A stretch of DNA of 64,000 nucleotides, taken from Dysidea avara (Eukaryota; Porifera; Demospongiae; Dictyoceratida; Dysideidae). The notes under the pieces were generated by a model. It was not told the DNA's origin, ran no database searches, and worked only from the letters and a program-made list of their open reading frames with translations. The stretch spans positions 7,366,001 through 7,430,000 of the forward strand of contig NC_089274.1 in the NCBI RefSeq assembly GCF_963678975.1. Reading direction: 5' to 3'. Made by a program: the position numbers and the translations under genes. Position 1 is the stretch's first letter, and the number at the start of each line of letters is the position of its first letter. Below, piece by piece: positions 45,501 through 64,000 of this stretch.

Positions 45501-46057
45501 ATTTCACACTTTGAAACAGTCGAGTTCATAAGGAGTGTGTGACTATAACAAGAAATAATTGATGACTTGATGTTTACTTAAAGTCAAAAAGACTTTCGGG
45601 GTTAAAATTTTACTGCTGAGGTTTATTACCTACGCTGTTGTTGTATGACTTGAGTAGGATAGAAATCCATGCCTAAATTATGTACCAATTTAATATTATT
45701 GTATCTTTCTACAGGTGTATTTCAGATGAGCAGAGAACATTAGCATTAGGACTGCAGTCACTGTTAATGAAAGTGATAGGAAGCATTCCTGGTCCTATCG
45801 TGGTTGGTGCAGTGTTTGACTCATCTTGTTTGTACTGGCAAGAACAGTGTGGGGACAGGGGAAAGTGTTACATATACGACAATAATAATCTGACTCTTAG
45901 ATTATTCAGTATGATAACTGGTGTCAGAGCTTTAGCTATTGTGTGTGCCTTTTGTGCTTGGATATTTTTTGGTGTTACTTTGTGCAATCGAAGCAAGAAG
46001 TCTAACCCACCAACAACAAAGGAAAGTGAAGACAAAGAAATAGATCAAATAAATTGA
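18574..46057 (+). CDS. Organic anion transporter (SLCO/OATP family), copy B
   Basis: Tandem paralogue of the transporter starting at 2332, with the same role and topology. Exons: 18574-18763, 25933-26877, 26933-27086, 27134-27287, 32254-32420 and 45715-46057. They total 1953 nt, in frame, for 650 aa. Exons 2 to 5 have exactly the same lengths as in copy A (945, 154, 154 and 167 nt) and identical phases. The DPGWVGAWW signature and the Kazal-like Cys loop are intact, so there is no sign of decay despite huge introns. Intron 4 is 4966 bp (470 in A) and intron 5 is 13294 bp (1228 in A); both are packed with transposons. The donor after exon 2 is GTGATT, weaker than the GTAAAC of copy A, so splicing there deserves RNA support. 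Exon 1 is four codons longer. The C-tail ends KEIDQIN, against VEQIN in A. Confidence 0.92.
20880..21010. repeat. Partial copy of the 15381-15610 MITE family
   Basis: GTAGGGATTAAATGTCCACTAGTGTATCTGCAGATGTAGGC matches the arm text at 15470-15560, with CTTTGTTTC following in both. Only one arm is preserved. It lies in intron 1 of copy B. Confidence 0.6.
21140..21460 (-). mobile_element. Degenerate inverted copy of the hAT-type MITE
   Basis: Read on the minus strand it matches the interior of the 23465-24067 element: TGATCAACTAATTG, CAGCCTGCTATAGCCTTGCA and GTTTCAGTTAATCAG. It lacks the clear ends and target duplication of that copy, so it is an older fragment. Confidence 0.6.
22047..23136. mobile_element. 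AAATAC-rich inverted element hosting a second MITE
   Basis: The edges read CTTGGGGT on the left and ACCCCAAG on the right. AAATACAAATACT-type repeats lie inward of both. At 22142-22627 a second element, with ends TACCGTATATGACCGTAT and ATACGGTCATATACGGTA, interrupts the AAATAC-rich part. Its interior repeats AACGCCGGG. I read this as one MITE nested in another. Confidence 0.55.
23465..24067. mobile_element. hAT-type non-autonomous element, 8-bp TSD
   Basis: Terminal inverted repeats are TAGTGTTGCACCGATA and TATCGGTGCAACACTA, with several internal ACCGATA subterminal repeats. The element is flanked by an exact 8-bp duplication, GTAGTTAG (23457-23464 and 24068-24075). An 8-bp duplication and short inverted ends fit the hAT superfamily. 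No transposase frame. Confidence 0.85.
24345..25210. repeat. Dispersed repeat, GGCCAGATATAGAATTTTTT family (copy 1)
   Basis: The block GGCCAGATATAGAATTTTTT, then CACAGTCGCAAGCCTAGAG-like text, then ACTCTAATACAGCAGTCACC recurs at 28835-29300 and 46365-46770 in the same order. Copy 1 has the (CTGA)n expansion inserted. Non-coding as far as I can see. Confidence 0.65.
24392..24626. repeat. (CTGA)n microsatellite
   Basis: About 58 near-perfect CTGA units. The long Ser-Val-Ser-Gln frames on the minus strand are artefacts of this tract. Short CTGA runs also mark the edges of the dispersed family near 10313, 20378 and 29668. Confidence 0.97.
25269..25392. mobile_element. Small foldback MITE, AAATGAAGTAGGGAT family
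   Basis: The edges ATAAATTTTAAAATGAAGTA and TACTTCATTTTTAAATTTAT are inverted. The interior AACAAGAGATGAACGATGGT matches the larger, nearly perfect palindrome at 46794-47034. Confidence 0.65.
25411..25869. mobile_element. Inverted-repeat element just before exon 2 of copy B
   Basis: Arms of about 85 bp: ATACTGAGGAGAGTG-type text plus ATCGTGAAGTTATGAC near each end, in inverted orientation. The loop is GC-richer. It ends about 60 bp before the exon 2 acceptor of copy B; copy A has no such insert there. Confidence 0.7.
28835..29300. repeat. Dispersed repeat, GGCCAGATATAGAATTTTTT family (copy 2)
   Basis: Same order of blocks as 24345-25210, including CACAGTCACAAGGCTAGAG and TGACTGTTCTATTAGAGTAT at the far end. 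It lies in intron 4 of copy B. Confidence 0.6.
30137..31037. mobile_element. Giant 0.9-kb palindrome (foldback)
   Basis: Two arms of about 440 bp meet near 30587 and are almost exact reverse complements. Outer edges read TTTGTACTGCTGTGTAATGG and its complement. The centre (30467-30707) is a copy of the AACTAGAGTAGGGACC MITE. The arms outside it carry the AAGTGAAGTATCCATTA family in partial tandem duplication; more copies continue left to about 29950. It lies in intron 4 of copy B. No credible gene: open frames are mirrored arm sequence. Confidence 0.85.
31070..31712. mobile_element. TTGGCGAA-rich inverted element
   Basis: The left end carries AATTTGGCGAATTGGCGA and ATTGCCAAATTTAAATTTTG. The right end carries TTCGCCAAATTAAATTTTCG and AACTGCCAAATATTAG in inverted sense. 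The ends are imperfect, so the exact limits are uncertain. Confidence 0.4.
32455..32636. mobile_element. MITE in intron 5 of copy B, shared with copy A
   Basis: AACAGCCAAGCTGTGAAA at the left and CACAACTTGGCTGTTTTGG at the right. Same family and same relative position, 34 bp after the exon 5 donor, as 13745-13943 in copy A. Confidence 0.75.
33266..34371. mobile_element. Large inverted repeat interrupted by a hAT-type MITE
   Basis: The left arm (about 33266-33560) and right arm (about 34100-34371) are imperfect reverse complements. Both contain ACTGGACTACTGGACTG, GGATTTATGGAGT, CCCTTAGGGCACCTG and TGACATCAATAGTTAAC-type text. The loop carries a hAT-type insert (33562-33944) and a further inverted repeat at 33947-34107 (TATCCTTAGAGCAAGCTTG and its complement). 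Confidence 0.7.
33562..33944. mobile_element. hAT-type MITE with CAGTGRCGTAGCTA ends
   Basis: The ends CAGTGACGTAGCTA and TAGCTACGCCACTG are inverted. The flanks ATATCCTT and CTATCCTT match at 7 of 8 bases, fitting a hAT 8-bp target duplication. It includes a run of 23 C (33651-33673) and a stretch near 33870 resembling a tRNA A box. Confidence 0.75.
35738..35783. repeat. Head-to-head pair of transposon end sequences
   Basis: TTTCCTGTATACCATAACC, then GTAAGGTAA, then GGTTACGGTATATCGGAA. These are two diverged copies of the 19-bp end pointing outward from each other. Either 34923-35756 is a separate short element beside a larger one that starts at 35766, or the ends were duplicated inside one long terminal repeat. 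Confidence 0.65.
38912..38920. repeat. 9-bp target duplication of the MULE, left copy
   Basis: AATTGTAAC stands directly before the element end GGGCGTCTGTATTTAGC. The identical 9 bp stands at 43379-43387 after the right end. A 9-bp duplication is characteristic of Mutator-like elements. Confidence 0.93.
38921..39310. repeat. MULE terminal inverted repeat, left
   Basis: Near-exact complement of 43003-43378. It contains repeated GGATCACGGATC units at the outer edge and a GCGCGCGC tract about 230 bp inside. Like other MULE ends it may hold the transposase promoter, which here would serve the right copy next to the ATG at 42922. Confidence 0.9.
39537..42922 (-). pseudogene. MULE transposase with SWIM-like finger, two in-frame stops
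   Basis: Minus-strand DDE transposase of the nested MULE. Exons: 42922-42861, 42803-42741, 42691-42611, 42559-42491, 42441-42032 and 41980-39537. Introns are 49-57 bp, all GT-AG, and the total of 3129 nt is in frame. The N-terminus comes from three look-alike short acidic exons (two ending in KRPKVL, a likely nuclear signal). A Cys/His-bearing region follows. The MULE core has GVDPTFKLGKF (D about 389), IGTDGEG (D about 458), CCFTH (C/H 479-482) and MSESLNN (E about 600). A variant SWIM finger (C773...CQH788), a PHGSQYS tandem repeat and a Cys-rich tail (CAGCRLSYC) end it. Two stops interrupt an otherwise open frame: TAA at 41729-41727 (codon 313) and TGA at 40760-40758 (codon 636). No frameshift is needed. 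The copy is therefore probably dead but young. Confidence 0.9.
43003..43378. repeat. MULE terminal inverted repeat, right
   Basis: Reverse complement of the left repeat with a few substitutions. Just inside it, a ~27-bp unit (ACTCACGTGTGAATAGGCTTCT) is repeated in tandem, and the transposase ATG follows at 42922. It is probably the promoter side of the element's gene. Confidence 0.9.
44260..44487 (-). CDS. Small basic ORF at right end of TTAA transposon, unsure
   Basis: 75 codons starting MASTPGKEDRYLPKPT, with a basic Arg-rich end (NVRHRRRSTRQ). It begins about 200 bp inside the right terminal repeat, on the same strand as and upstream of the transposase gene. It could be an accessory transposon protein or its first exon. 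The TTGGCGTCAACT around its start is shared with the left subterminal region, which also fits non-coding end sequence. I recognise no family. Confidence 0.25.
   Translation of the reverse strand: MASTPGKEDRYLPKPTALKDRVVCEVYTSVELTPETVTIMAIFMQTTNPLTRRVMENVRHRRRSTRQPATSSTGY
44965..45500. repeat. Degenerate minisatellite, relative of 6233-8965
   Basis: Monomers such as CTCTCTACAGGGTGACTTGTTTG appear in both orientations: the first ones forward, most of 45015-45420 reversed (GTAGAGAGTTCAGC), then forward again. It is much more diverged than the intron 1 array of copy A. It lies near the 3' end of intron 5 of copy B. Confidence 0.75.
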
Positions 46058-46793
46058 TCATTCACTGACCAGATTTGTTTTATACGTTTGTTTCATGTTT
46101 ATAGTTTCCTACAAAGATTTCAGAAAGATATACACACAGCAGCATGAATAATAAGTGTATAATGTACTTACTTGGTTCCTTCAATGCAAAACATTAAGAA
46201 GTACTCTAGTGATTATCATTTTGCTCATTACGTCAAGTGCATTCTACTGTAAAATTACGGAATCCCCTGAAATGACGCGCGCCGCCAAAACCACTTACGG
46301 AATAATATTAGTCCATCTAGCAAATGTAGCGTTAAAAAAACAAGAAAATGCTTACTGGCGGCCGGATATAGAATTTTTTAAAAATCGTCAACTCGAAATT
46401 TCGTCTCACTAACCACAGTCGCAAGCCTAGAGCCCAAACGAATCAGCGCATGGTCACCATTTTAAGGCGCTTGGACTACGCTACTGTACGGAGGTATCGG
46501 TACTCCACGACATCACGCCCATTCTTTATTCTACGTATTATCGATCGAGACCACGATTACCACGCCCCTTTTACGAGCTGTATTTGTGACCACACACCTT
46601 CAAGTTGGTAGGTTGATTCGAGCTCGGATTCGAGATTCTCTAGTCTAATACCATGAATCGATCGAAACCACGATGATCACACCCCTTTTTGGGGAAAGCA
46701 CACATCTTTGCAGGCTGACTAGAGATACTCTAATACAGCAGTCACCCTAATAGGACAGTCACATGTTTATAGCTAGTTGTATGCTTTATCAAT

Positions 46794-47034
46794 TATAAAT
46801 TTAAAAATGAAGTAGAAATCCAAGCGATAAAAAGTGAAACAAGAAATGACCAATGGTAGCTATTACAGTATAGCTCAGTGGGAAATCCCTACTTTGGCAT
46901 GGTATAACAATTTTGTGTTCAATGCCAAAGTAGGGATTTCCCACTGAGCTATGCTGTAATAGCTACCATTGTTCATCTCTTGTTTCACTACTTTTTATCG
47001 CTTGGATTCCTACTTCATTTTTAAATTTATAATA
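46794..47034. mobile_element. Near-perfect foldback MITE, AAATGAAGTAG family
   Basis: Arms of about 110 bp pair around a loop near 46910. TATAAATTTAAAAATGAAGT is mirrored by ACTTCATTTTTAAATTTATA, and GCTCAGTGGGAAATCCCTAC is mirrored inside. Relatives: 25269-25392 and fragments near 29395 and 34440. Confidence 0.85.
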
Positions 47035-47302
47035 TTTAATATAATTATATGGTGTAGTAGCTATCAGTGTCAAAATAGTTCCATACATTTTTGCAAGTAA
47101 ACACCTGAGCTGAGCTAAACCATTCGATTTAGTAAACTTACACGTGCTTTTAAGAGCTGGGTTCACAAAACTGTCCATTGTATACGTTGGCAGTTAGAGC
47201 AAGTGCTTAGATGCTAGATGTTAGGAGAATTAGTATTAAGGAGTTGATTGTTTTATAGTAAAGGGGGAAAGAAAATTTTATATGTATCATTTAGTTTAGC
47301 CA

Positions 47303-47536
47303 CTCTTCATGCTTGAAAGTTTGGAAATAAGGTTTTCTGTGGGTAAAATGTGTTGATGTCCATTTAAAATGTTATTAATTAGGCTATGGTTTTTCTAGAC
47401 TGTAATATAGGGGTAGAGAAAGGACGACATGTTAGTAACACTTGAGAAATCATTACAGCAAAATCCAGATGCCATTCTCTTAAATGGACATTGTACCTAC
47501 AGAAGACCTTATTTCCGAACTTTCAAGCCTGAAGAG
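47303..47536. mobile_element. Imperfect foldback element
   Basis: CTCTTCATGCTTGAAAGTTT at the left is mirrored by AACTTTCAAGCCTGAAGAG at the right, and GGAAATAAGGT by ACCTTATTTCC. The loop is diverged. Confidence 0.65.
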
Positions 47537-48999
47537 ATTCCAGGTGTGGGGTCCCAAACTGATGCAACATATTCAATGATGGGACAATTATATCAGGACA
47601 CATGATGGTGTCATGCTAGCAGGCATGCGACAGAAAAGTGTTTATTTTACAGAAACCAAGAAAACACAATTTTCTCTTATAAATTTTCCTTGGGAGGGGG
47701 AATACCCCTAATTTTCAGCATGCATACACCCTGATGTAACACATAACCACGCAACATGGTCCACTTTTTCATCTTAAAAACCTACCAGACTGTAAGTATA
47801 GCTGGCTGCATCAACAATATACCCTTATAATTGCATTGTACTACCACACACTCAGACTTCAGTAGCTTTCTTGTGGGTGAATAAACAGAACAACATACCA
47901 CAATTATCACCTGTATAATTGCTCATTGTAGTGGTATATACAGTCATAACCATAGTTTAGGTATGTAGTGAACTGTTAACACTTGTATTGGCTAAACAAC
48001 ATTCTAGTGGCTTGTTAGCACCCATTGCTGCTGGAGTTGAGAAGAATGGCATTATGTGGTAACTGCTTTGTAATTGGTACACGTATACATGTAGTTTATT
48101 AACATCACTATGTTAAGAACTCCCTGACACCGGCCAAAAACAAGCTTGAGGAGTTTGAAGCCTTCACTGTTGTGCTACAGTAAGCATAGTATTGTAGCCT
48201 GCCTTCAGCCCCTTGCAAATATACATAATTTAATCAACTCTTATCAAACTATTCAGAATTTTACACTACACAGCACAATTAGCAACTTGTTAGTTTTCTA
48301 TAATAGTAAAAACATCATACCCAAAAGAGTTTATACCACAAAATAAGCAACCAAATGGAGAGGTTTAGCAACTCAAGTGCCAGTCTATAACACGAAATAT
48401 TCTGTTTATAAGAGATGATGGTGTGATGGATTGTGTATACATAAGAGATGAGCTCACATAGAAGCCATGCATGCAGGAAATGCATAGCTATGCATAAACA
48501 GGATAGTGTTGTTAAGAGCTACACAGAAATGTATAGTCATAATAACGCTATTGAGTATTAGCAAATAGTAGACTAGACACTGATATACACATGTACAGTA
48601 CATGCATGCACTTTTAGCTATCAATTGCAACCTCCATGTACCACTCATGATCACTGGCTAATTTTTTTTTTTACAACCATAGCGCTAAAAGTGTGTGTAT
48701 GTGTACATGTCACATGTGTGTAGGGGGTAGAAAAATGTGCAATGATTTTAAATCAGTTTAATGGTATGTATTTGTCTTAGTAATTATTATTCTTGTCATC
48801 ATGCATGCTCTTTTTGTTTTCTATTGCACGGCTACATAGCTATTTTGGTTTCTATTGCACGGCTACATAGCTACTCTGCATTACTTTTAATTTTGCAACT
48901 TCATAAACACAAGTGTTTTGAAGGTTGCACCCTTATTATAGCTTGACCGTTGTACAATTGTGAGAACAACAGTACAACCAGAAGTTCATAAAGAGAGTG

Positions 49000-49131
49000 C
49001 ACAGTAAAAAATAAGTAGTGAATACTGTGGCAAATAGTGAACACCACTGGAAATTCTTAGTGACGGTCACTAAAATGGCCATTTTCACTATTTGCCACAG
49101 TAGCTATTCACTACTTATTTTTTACTCTGTG
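49000..49131. mobile_element. Short foldback element
   Basis: CACAGTAAAAAATAAGTAGT, then ACTGTGGCAAATAGTGA, is mirrored by TCACTATTTGCCACAGT and ACTACTTATTTTTTACT. The loop contains AGTGACGGTCACT, itself palindromic. Confidence 0.8.
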
Positions 49132-50061
49132 TGTAACTCAGTATTGGTCCATCAAAAACAAGCCCTTAAAGTGCATTATTTAGCTACCACATTACCACAT
49201 ACCACACTAAGTGCATGTACTAAGTTTATACCACCACATAATTGGTTACCATGGTACTGCATACCACTTTTCAGCTTTGATACCGGTATGTAATAAAGCT
49301 ATAATAACAATGATAAGATCAACATAATGAATGTTGACAGAAGCCCTTTTAATCACCTTGGACATGCACCATTCATATTATAGCATGGCTTCTTTAAATG
49401 AATGTGGTCATACAGGAACAATTACTAATGGACTCTGTGTTAGATATATACTCTCTTCCCTATTATTAACTATTGACCATTAACAAAGCTAACTGATACA
49501 GTACTTGTTCACAGGCTGCCATGATGTATGAATGATAATTGTAACCATGCACAGTACAGTATATTGACTGTGGTTATAGCTACAATTATTGCTCATCATA
49601 GCAGTTTGTAAGAATTGCCAGTGTTGTCATCACATTCCTCTAGACTGTATCTTGAATTTGACAGCATAAACATTGACTGCATATAAATAATATTAGTCTA
49701 TATATGTAGAATAGAAATGCTCAGTATCTACAGAAATCAAATATATATATATATATTTTTATAAAACAAATCCATTACTGGATTAATAAAAACACACAAT
49801 AAAAATTGAAAATTTCAAGGGATCGCTGACAAAAGCCATGAAACAGGAAGGGATTGCTGGGGTGGTAAGCTATAAACCACAAATCCCTGATTTTGACTCA
49901 TCTCAGAGTCAAAAATTAATTATAGCGCATGTACTGAGCTATATATAGCTATGGCAGAAAGTCAAAATGGTTTCAGAGAACTCAGGAAGCCACAATAGTC
50001 AGCACCGAAATTAAATATAATAAGGAATCATGCCGTGTTAATTAACGCGCGCCGTCACTAG

Positions 50062-50074
50062 GATATATATATAC
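50062..50074 (+). promoter_or_regulatory. TATA-like box upstream of Slp gene
   Basis: GATATATATATAC lies about 90 bp before the ATG at 50161, just after a GCGCGCC patch. Distance and composition fit a core promoter, but short AT runs are common here, so support is weak. Confidence 0.3.
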
Positions 50075-50160
50075 CCGTGTGGGCACGTAGTGGCTAGCTT
50101 CGAGGTGAAAGTAGCCATTAGTTGCAACAACGAGGAGCTATTTAATGATTATGAGAAGGC

Positions 50161-60203
<10,043 letters not shown>

Positions 60204-60456
60204 AAGTCATCCCAAGGAACACATCTATAAGACGTTTTAATACACGTGATATAAATACAAAATTACTCTGTCATAATTTATTTTCGAAGTCGTATTATGT
60301 ATGTACATACGTCTGCATGTTGTACACATGAATTATTGGACTTTAAAGTGTTTATATACCAATGATCTAGGACTGAACAATTATATATTTTCACAGTAGC
60401 ATTTTATAACATTTATACAAGCACATTCTGACCACAGAAGTTGGCAAATTGTTTTA

Positions 60457-60610
60457 CAGTGAAACCTGTGTATTAAGGACACGGTGTCCTGATTATCAAG
60501 GTGTCCTGATTTTCCACATGCTAACTGTAGTAACTGATATTTTGGGACTACTACCAAGTGTCTAGGTGTCCTCATTTTCAAGTGTCCTGCATGATTAACA
60601 GGTTCCATTG
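60457..60610. mobile_element. TA-flanked short MITE, CAGTGAAACCTGT ends
   Basis: CAGTGAAACCTGT at the left, ACAGGTTCCATTG at the right, with TA on both sides. The interior repeats GTGTCCTGATT. A relative of the longer 5157-5718 element. Confidence 0.8.
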
Positions 60611-62079
60611 TATATTTCATTAGATTACAATGGTTACTTATATTGTTTTTAGTGCTTTTCCATGTAGAATTACAGTAGACAGACATTGCCTATGTATGAA
60701 ACTTCACAGATGAATTTCATGATCATGCACGTTCCTGAGGCACATCCAGAATGTTAAATTAGGGTTTTCCTACATTATTACTGTAGCAACTGAGTTACTG
60801 ATGCAGAGACATACTAGTAGAAATTCTTAAATTCAAAATTCTACATCATCTTTTTACAAAATAGAGTTCCTTTTTACCAAGAATCTGTTCATAGCTACAT
60901 GGAGAATGTTCTATTGGAGTATTATCTCTCTAAAAAAATTCAACAAGGGCTTATATTGCTCTCTGGAGTCTTGCCTAAAAAATGGATGTAAGCTTATGCT
61001 ACCAAATCATCTTTTGGCATTAACTTTGTGTTATTAATGCTTTCGGTTAACCTTTTATGCAGTGTGGACCATCAAGAACTATAAGTATGGAATTGTTTTC
61101 TTCTTAGGGTCTTTTCATGGATTTAACTAGTATTTTGTATGATGAGAGAAAGCCAAAGATTCATTGATGGAATCCACGGCTCAAGTACAAGGTACTTATA
61201 GTGATGATACTCTACAAGACTACAAATGTGAACTGCTACTTTATCAACAGGTTGAGCACATGAGTCATGTGAAAATCTCAAGTAGGAGTGCAAGTATTTG
61301 ATTTACAAAGAAAGATACCACACAACTATTATTTAAGTACTTAGCAGTAAACTAGCATGGTTATGTAGTGATTAAATTTGTACTCTGTATACACAAGTAC
61401 TGGAAAAAATGAGAGAACACTATGAAACAAACTTATCTGTGCACGCATTGTGTAAATGTTATGCCATTTAATATATATGACTGATCATCAGCGAATATCA
61501 TGTTTCCTCTGCACACCCATTTTTTCTATAGGTATAGAGTGATAGTGTGAGACTTACACAGTTGCCATCACAATCGTGTGCATAAACAGGGGTGGAGAAA
61601 TGAAAGGGGTTGGAGAAATGAGAGGGGGGGACCAGAGGGGGCAACTGCCCCATCACTTTCAGAAGTGGAGGGGTCTGGGATTTGTGCTAAAGGTTATGCA
61701 AGAATGGAGCACTGCATGAATCAGTGCTGCGAGTGCATGTGATCGATATGCAGTCACCTAACTACTCTAATAGAACATTCAGTGGAATCGAGTTTGTGCA
61801 ATTAATTCAATTTGTCTTCATTAACACAATATCTATACATATAATGAGTCTATCTGCAATGCCTTCATTTACTGATGCATCTAATTGTACTAATAGTCAT
61901 TGCCATAATATTATAGGAGTATCCTATTCTTGCTAGTGTGTTTTGTACACTAAGGTGTAGTTAATTACTTTGAAACACTTTGTAACTTACAGCCACCCCA
62001 CATGATTCCCCCCCACTTTGAGTACTGTTCTCCTCCTCTCTTTGGTACACAACTGAACCTTGCCAGTACAGGGTGTTAT

Positions 62080-62370
62080 GTATAGCTGAACTATCTACAG
62101 AGTAGTTTTACATGATTGAATGGTGACTACTTTGTAGCTGAACTCTCTATACATGGCAACTAATTGAAAAAGAAGAAGAATTAAAAGAACATTAAGAAGA
62201 AAATATGATGAAAATAAGTTTAATTTTGAAGGTACATATCTCAGTGATGGTTGGGTGGATTTGGATCAAATTTGAAACAGGAGATGTCCTATATATCCCA
62301 AAGGAGTTTCCACAGAAAATTTCCATTTGAGCTATGAGTATGTGAAAATGTAATTTTCATCATTTAAATG
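62080..62370. repeat. Minisatellite fragment with shared tail
   Basis: GTAGCTGAACTCTCTA-type monomers (62085-62160) are followed by an A-rich run, CATATCTCAGTGATGG and GGATCAAATTTGAAAC. This mirrors the order seen at 8800-9690 after the large minisatellite. Confidence 0.6.
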
Positions 62371-63710
62371 CACACATGCAGCATCCGCACCATATACTTG
62401 GCTGCAAGTGTGTCCTGATAATACTTTTCTGCTTTATTCTTTAGATTGCTTTTTGTGATAGAACCATCATTGTTAAATTTATCATTACTGTGAGTGATGA
62501 GGTGGGTCCTCAGACATGCATAATCATAGATGGGGTAATACATCCACACAAGTGGCCTGGGTGTGCATGGAAAAGTATGCCATAACAATAAAATGCATAA
62601 TATTATACACACAATTGTTTCCTACTGCATTCAACATTCAAGAACCTTCTTGGTCAGATGTTTGACCAAATTAAATATATTCATCTGCACATTCACTCTA
62701 CCTCTGAAATCCACTTCAGAAAATGAGTTGTAATATTTTACTTTTCATATTTTTGTGCTGCCAGCAGGTGAAGCTTAAAAACGACTTTCAATAGGAACTT
62801 TCAGAGTCCAAGGAAACCTTCTCTCTATGCTCTTATATATATAGCTTGTGGCTGTGATGCTTTATTAGAGTATCTTGATCACACTGCTTATTGCAAGTGA
62901 GCTATGTAATAGGTTAAGGGGAATGGTTGCCTTGAGCCTTTCTGGTTTTCTACAGTAAAACTGCAGCTGATTGCAGCTCAATCATTATAGGATCACACAT
63001 GGTTGTTTACCTCTGATCAATAAGGCTTTGGCAACGTGTTATGATCCTTTAAGGCCATAGTCACCATGCAATTATTTTGTAAGTACAGCTACAGGTATCT
63101 ACTTTCTCTTAAGTGTTTCAAAAAGCAGTTTTGTGGTGTCTAAATATACTCATCTAAATTGTTGATGCGGAAAGTTTATGGTTTTCTTTCATGAAGAAGA
63201 TGACCATGTAGTTACAGATAAACAAAAGACAAAGCACAGAAGGCATGCACAGACTTGCACTTCAGAAAAGGTACATGCCACCAGCAATTATCAGTATCAA
63301 GACTGAGTGTGTAAGTAGTAGGTATGAGAGCTACATGTAACAGTAAAGTGTCAATAGTTATGATGCAAGTAAGTTTGTTATTGTGGTGTGAAATGGTTGC
63401 CATGCACTGGCCTCTAGCCTTGTGACTGTTGCAGCAGAGGTAGGGATTGCAAATTCTATTTGACAAATTCCTGATCCCTGAGATAACTTTTGAGTATAAT
63501 AATTATAACATCCACTATTGTTTACCTTGAGTGCAGATAGACCAAAAGTCAGATTTTGGCAGTTTAAAAAAAATCAATATTTAGCCTCCATTTTGCTTAA
63601 TTTTAACACTGGATAATATTCAGCAAAAGTGATTTTTGTCATGTACAGTACTGCCAAGAGGAATTTTGTAGTCTAGTAGAAAACATTACAATAAAAGGAG
63701 ATGAAACAAC

Positions 63711-63817
63711 ACCTGATGTGCAAATTTAATCTCTATACTTTAGCCCTGGTGGTTTAGTGAGTTAGGAATATATGCATTTATACTGGCTAAAATAAGAATT
63801 AAATTTGCAAATCAGGT
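63711..63817. repeat. Short inverted repeat near window end
   Basis: ACCTGATGTGCAAATTTAAT is mirrored by ATTAAATTTGCAAATCAGGT, about 70 bp apart. It has a MITE-like structure of unknown family. Confidence 0.6.
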
Positions 63818-64000
63818 ATGATCCGCATTCTATTGTGATGGTCCCTAATTTTCTCTTCTGATTGTTCTTGTGTATTTGCTACATAATTTATGAGGATTGC
63901 TTATATATTTATGAGGATTGCTTATATACATACTTGCAAACAACACTTGGATTTGAAATAAGGTTGTAGGGCCAGGTGTCCTACAGATGTGCTGTTAAGG

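Larger units (their letters stand above)
46058..50160. other. Intergenic region between transporter B and Slp gene
   Basis: No gene seen. The first ~90 bp resembles the 3' flank of copy A (GTTTCCT...AGAAAGATATA). It holds the third GGCCGGATATAGAATTTTTT repeat (46365-46770), palindromes at 46794-47034, 47303-47536 and 49000-49131, and a short (AT)n tract near 49740. From 47540 to 49000 and from 49320 to 50060 I see only unique AT-rich sequence. Confidence 0.6.
60204..64000. other. 3' flank of the Slp gene, no gene seen
   Basis: It contains a 154-bp TA-flanked MITE (60457-60610), single copies of the dispersed ACTCTAATAGAACA motif (about 60908, 61755 and 62855), a minisatellite-plus-tail composite (62080-62370) and an inverted repeat at 63711-63817. 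Frames longer than 70 codons here show no recognisable domain. No clear AATAAA signal close to the stop, apart from one inside the last codons (60182). Confidence 0.55.

Overview
The window reads as AT-rich, intron-rich animal DNA. It has two metazoan protein families with canonical GT/AG introns (many only 47-60 bp), and very many small inverted-repeat transposons. Gene content and compactness fit an early-branching animal such as a demosponge; this is an inference from style, since no rRNA or mitochondrial marker is present. I see no bacterial operons, no CRISPR array and no convincing tRNA or rRNA.

Layout. (1) 1-2331: upstream flank with a foldback repeat. (2) 2332-15291, + strand: a six-exon organic-anion-transporter gene (SLCO/OATP family, copy A, 648 aa). 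Its first intron carries several transposon relics and a 2.7-kb minisatellite of ~30-bp monomers. (3) 15292-18573: intergenic, with three inverted-repeat elements. (4) 18574-46057, + strand: a tandem duplicate of the transporter (copy B, 650 aa) with the same six exons and the same intron phases. Introns 4 and 5 have grown about tenfold by transposon insertion. (5) Inside intron 5 of copy B lies a nested transposon complex. A TTAA-flanked (Kolobok-like) DNA transposon at 34923-44699 encodes, on the minus strand, a Mutator-like transposase domain joined to a YqaJ-type nuclease. A complete Mutator-like element (MULE, 38921-43378) has jumped into its coding exon. The MULE has ~380-bp terminal inverted repeats, a 9-bp target duplication and its own six-exon DDE/SWIM transposase gene. 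Both transposase genes are broken: the outer by the insertion and a one-base G-tract frameshift, the inner by two in-frame stops. (6) 46058-50160: intergenic repeats. (7) 50161-60203, + strand: a twelve-exon synaptotagmin-like-protein (Slp/rabphilin-type) gene of about 892 aa. It has an N-terminal Rab-binding helix and FYVE-like zinc finger, a Gln-rich linker and three C2 domains. (8) 60204-64000: non-coding, repeat-rich.

The two transporters are membrane carriers with an extracellular Kazal-like Cys-rich loop. The Slp-like protein would act in Rab-directed vesicle docking. Nothing links them functionally beyond proximity. The strongest material for follow-up is the nested transposon pair, the dated sequence of transposon insertions around the transporter duplication (shared versus private insertions), the three-C2 Slp protein, and a short motif (ATACTCTAATAGAGCAGTCA-like) scattered at least twelve times over the window. 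All gene models were made by hand from splice signals and reading frame; every exon set closes in frame.
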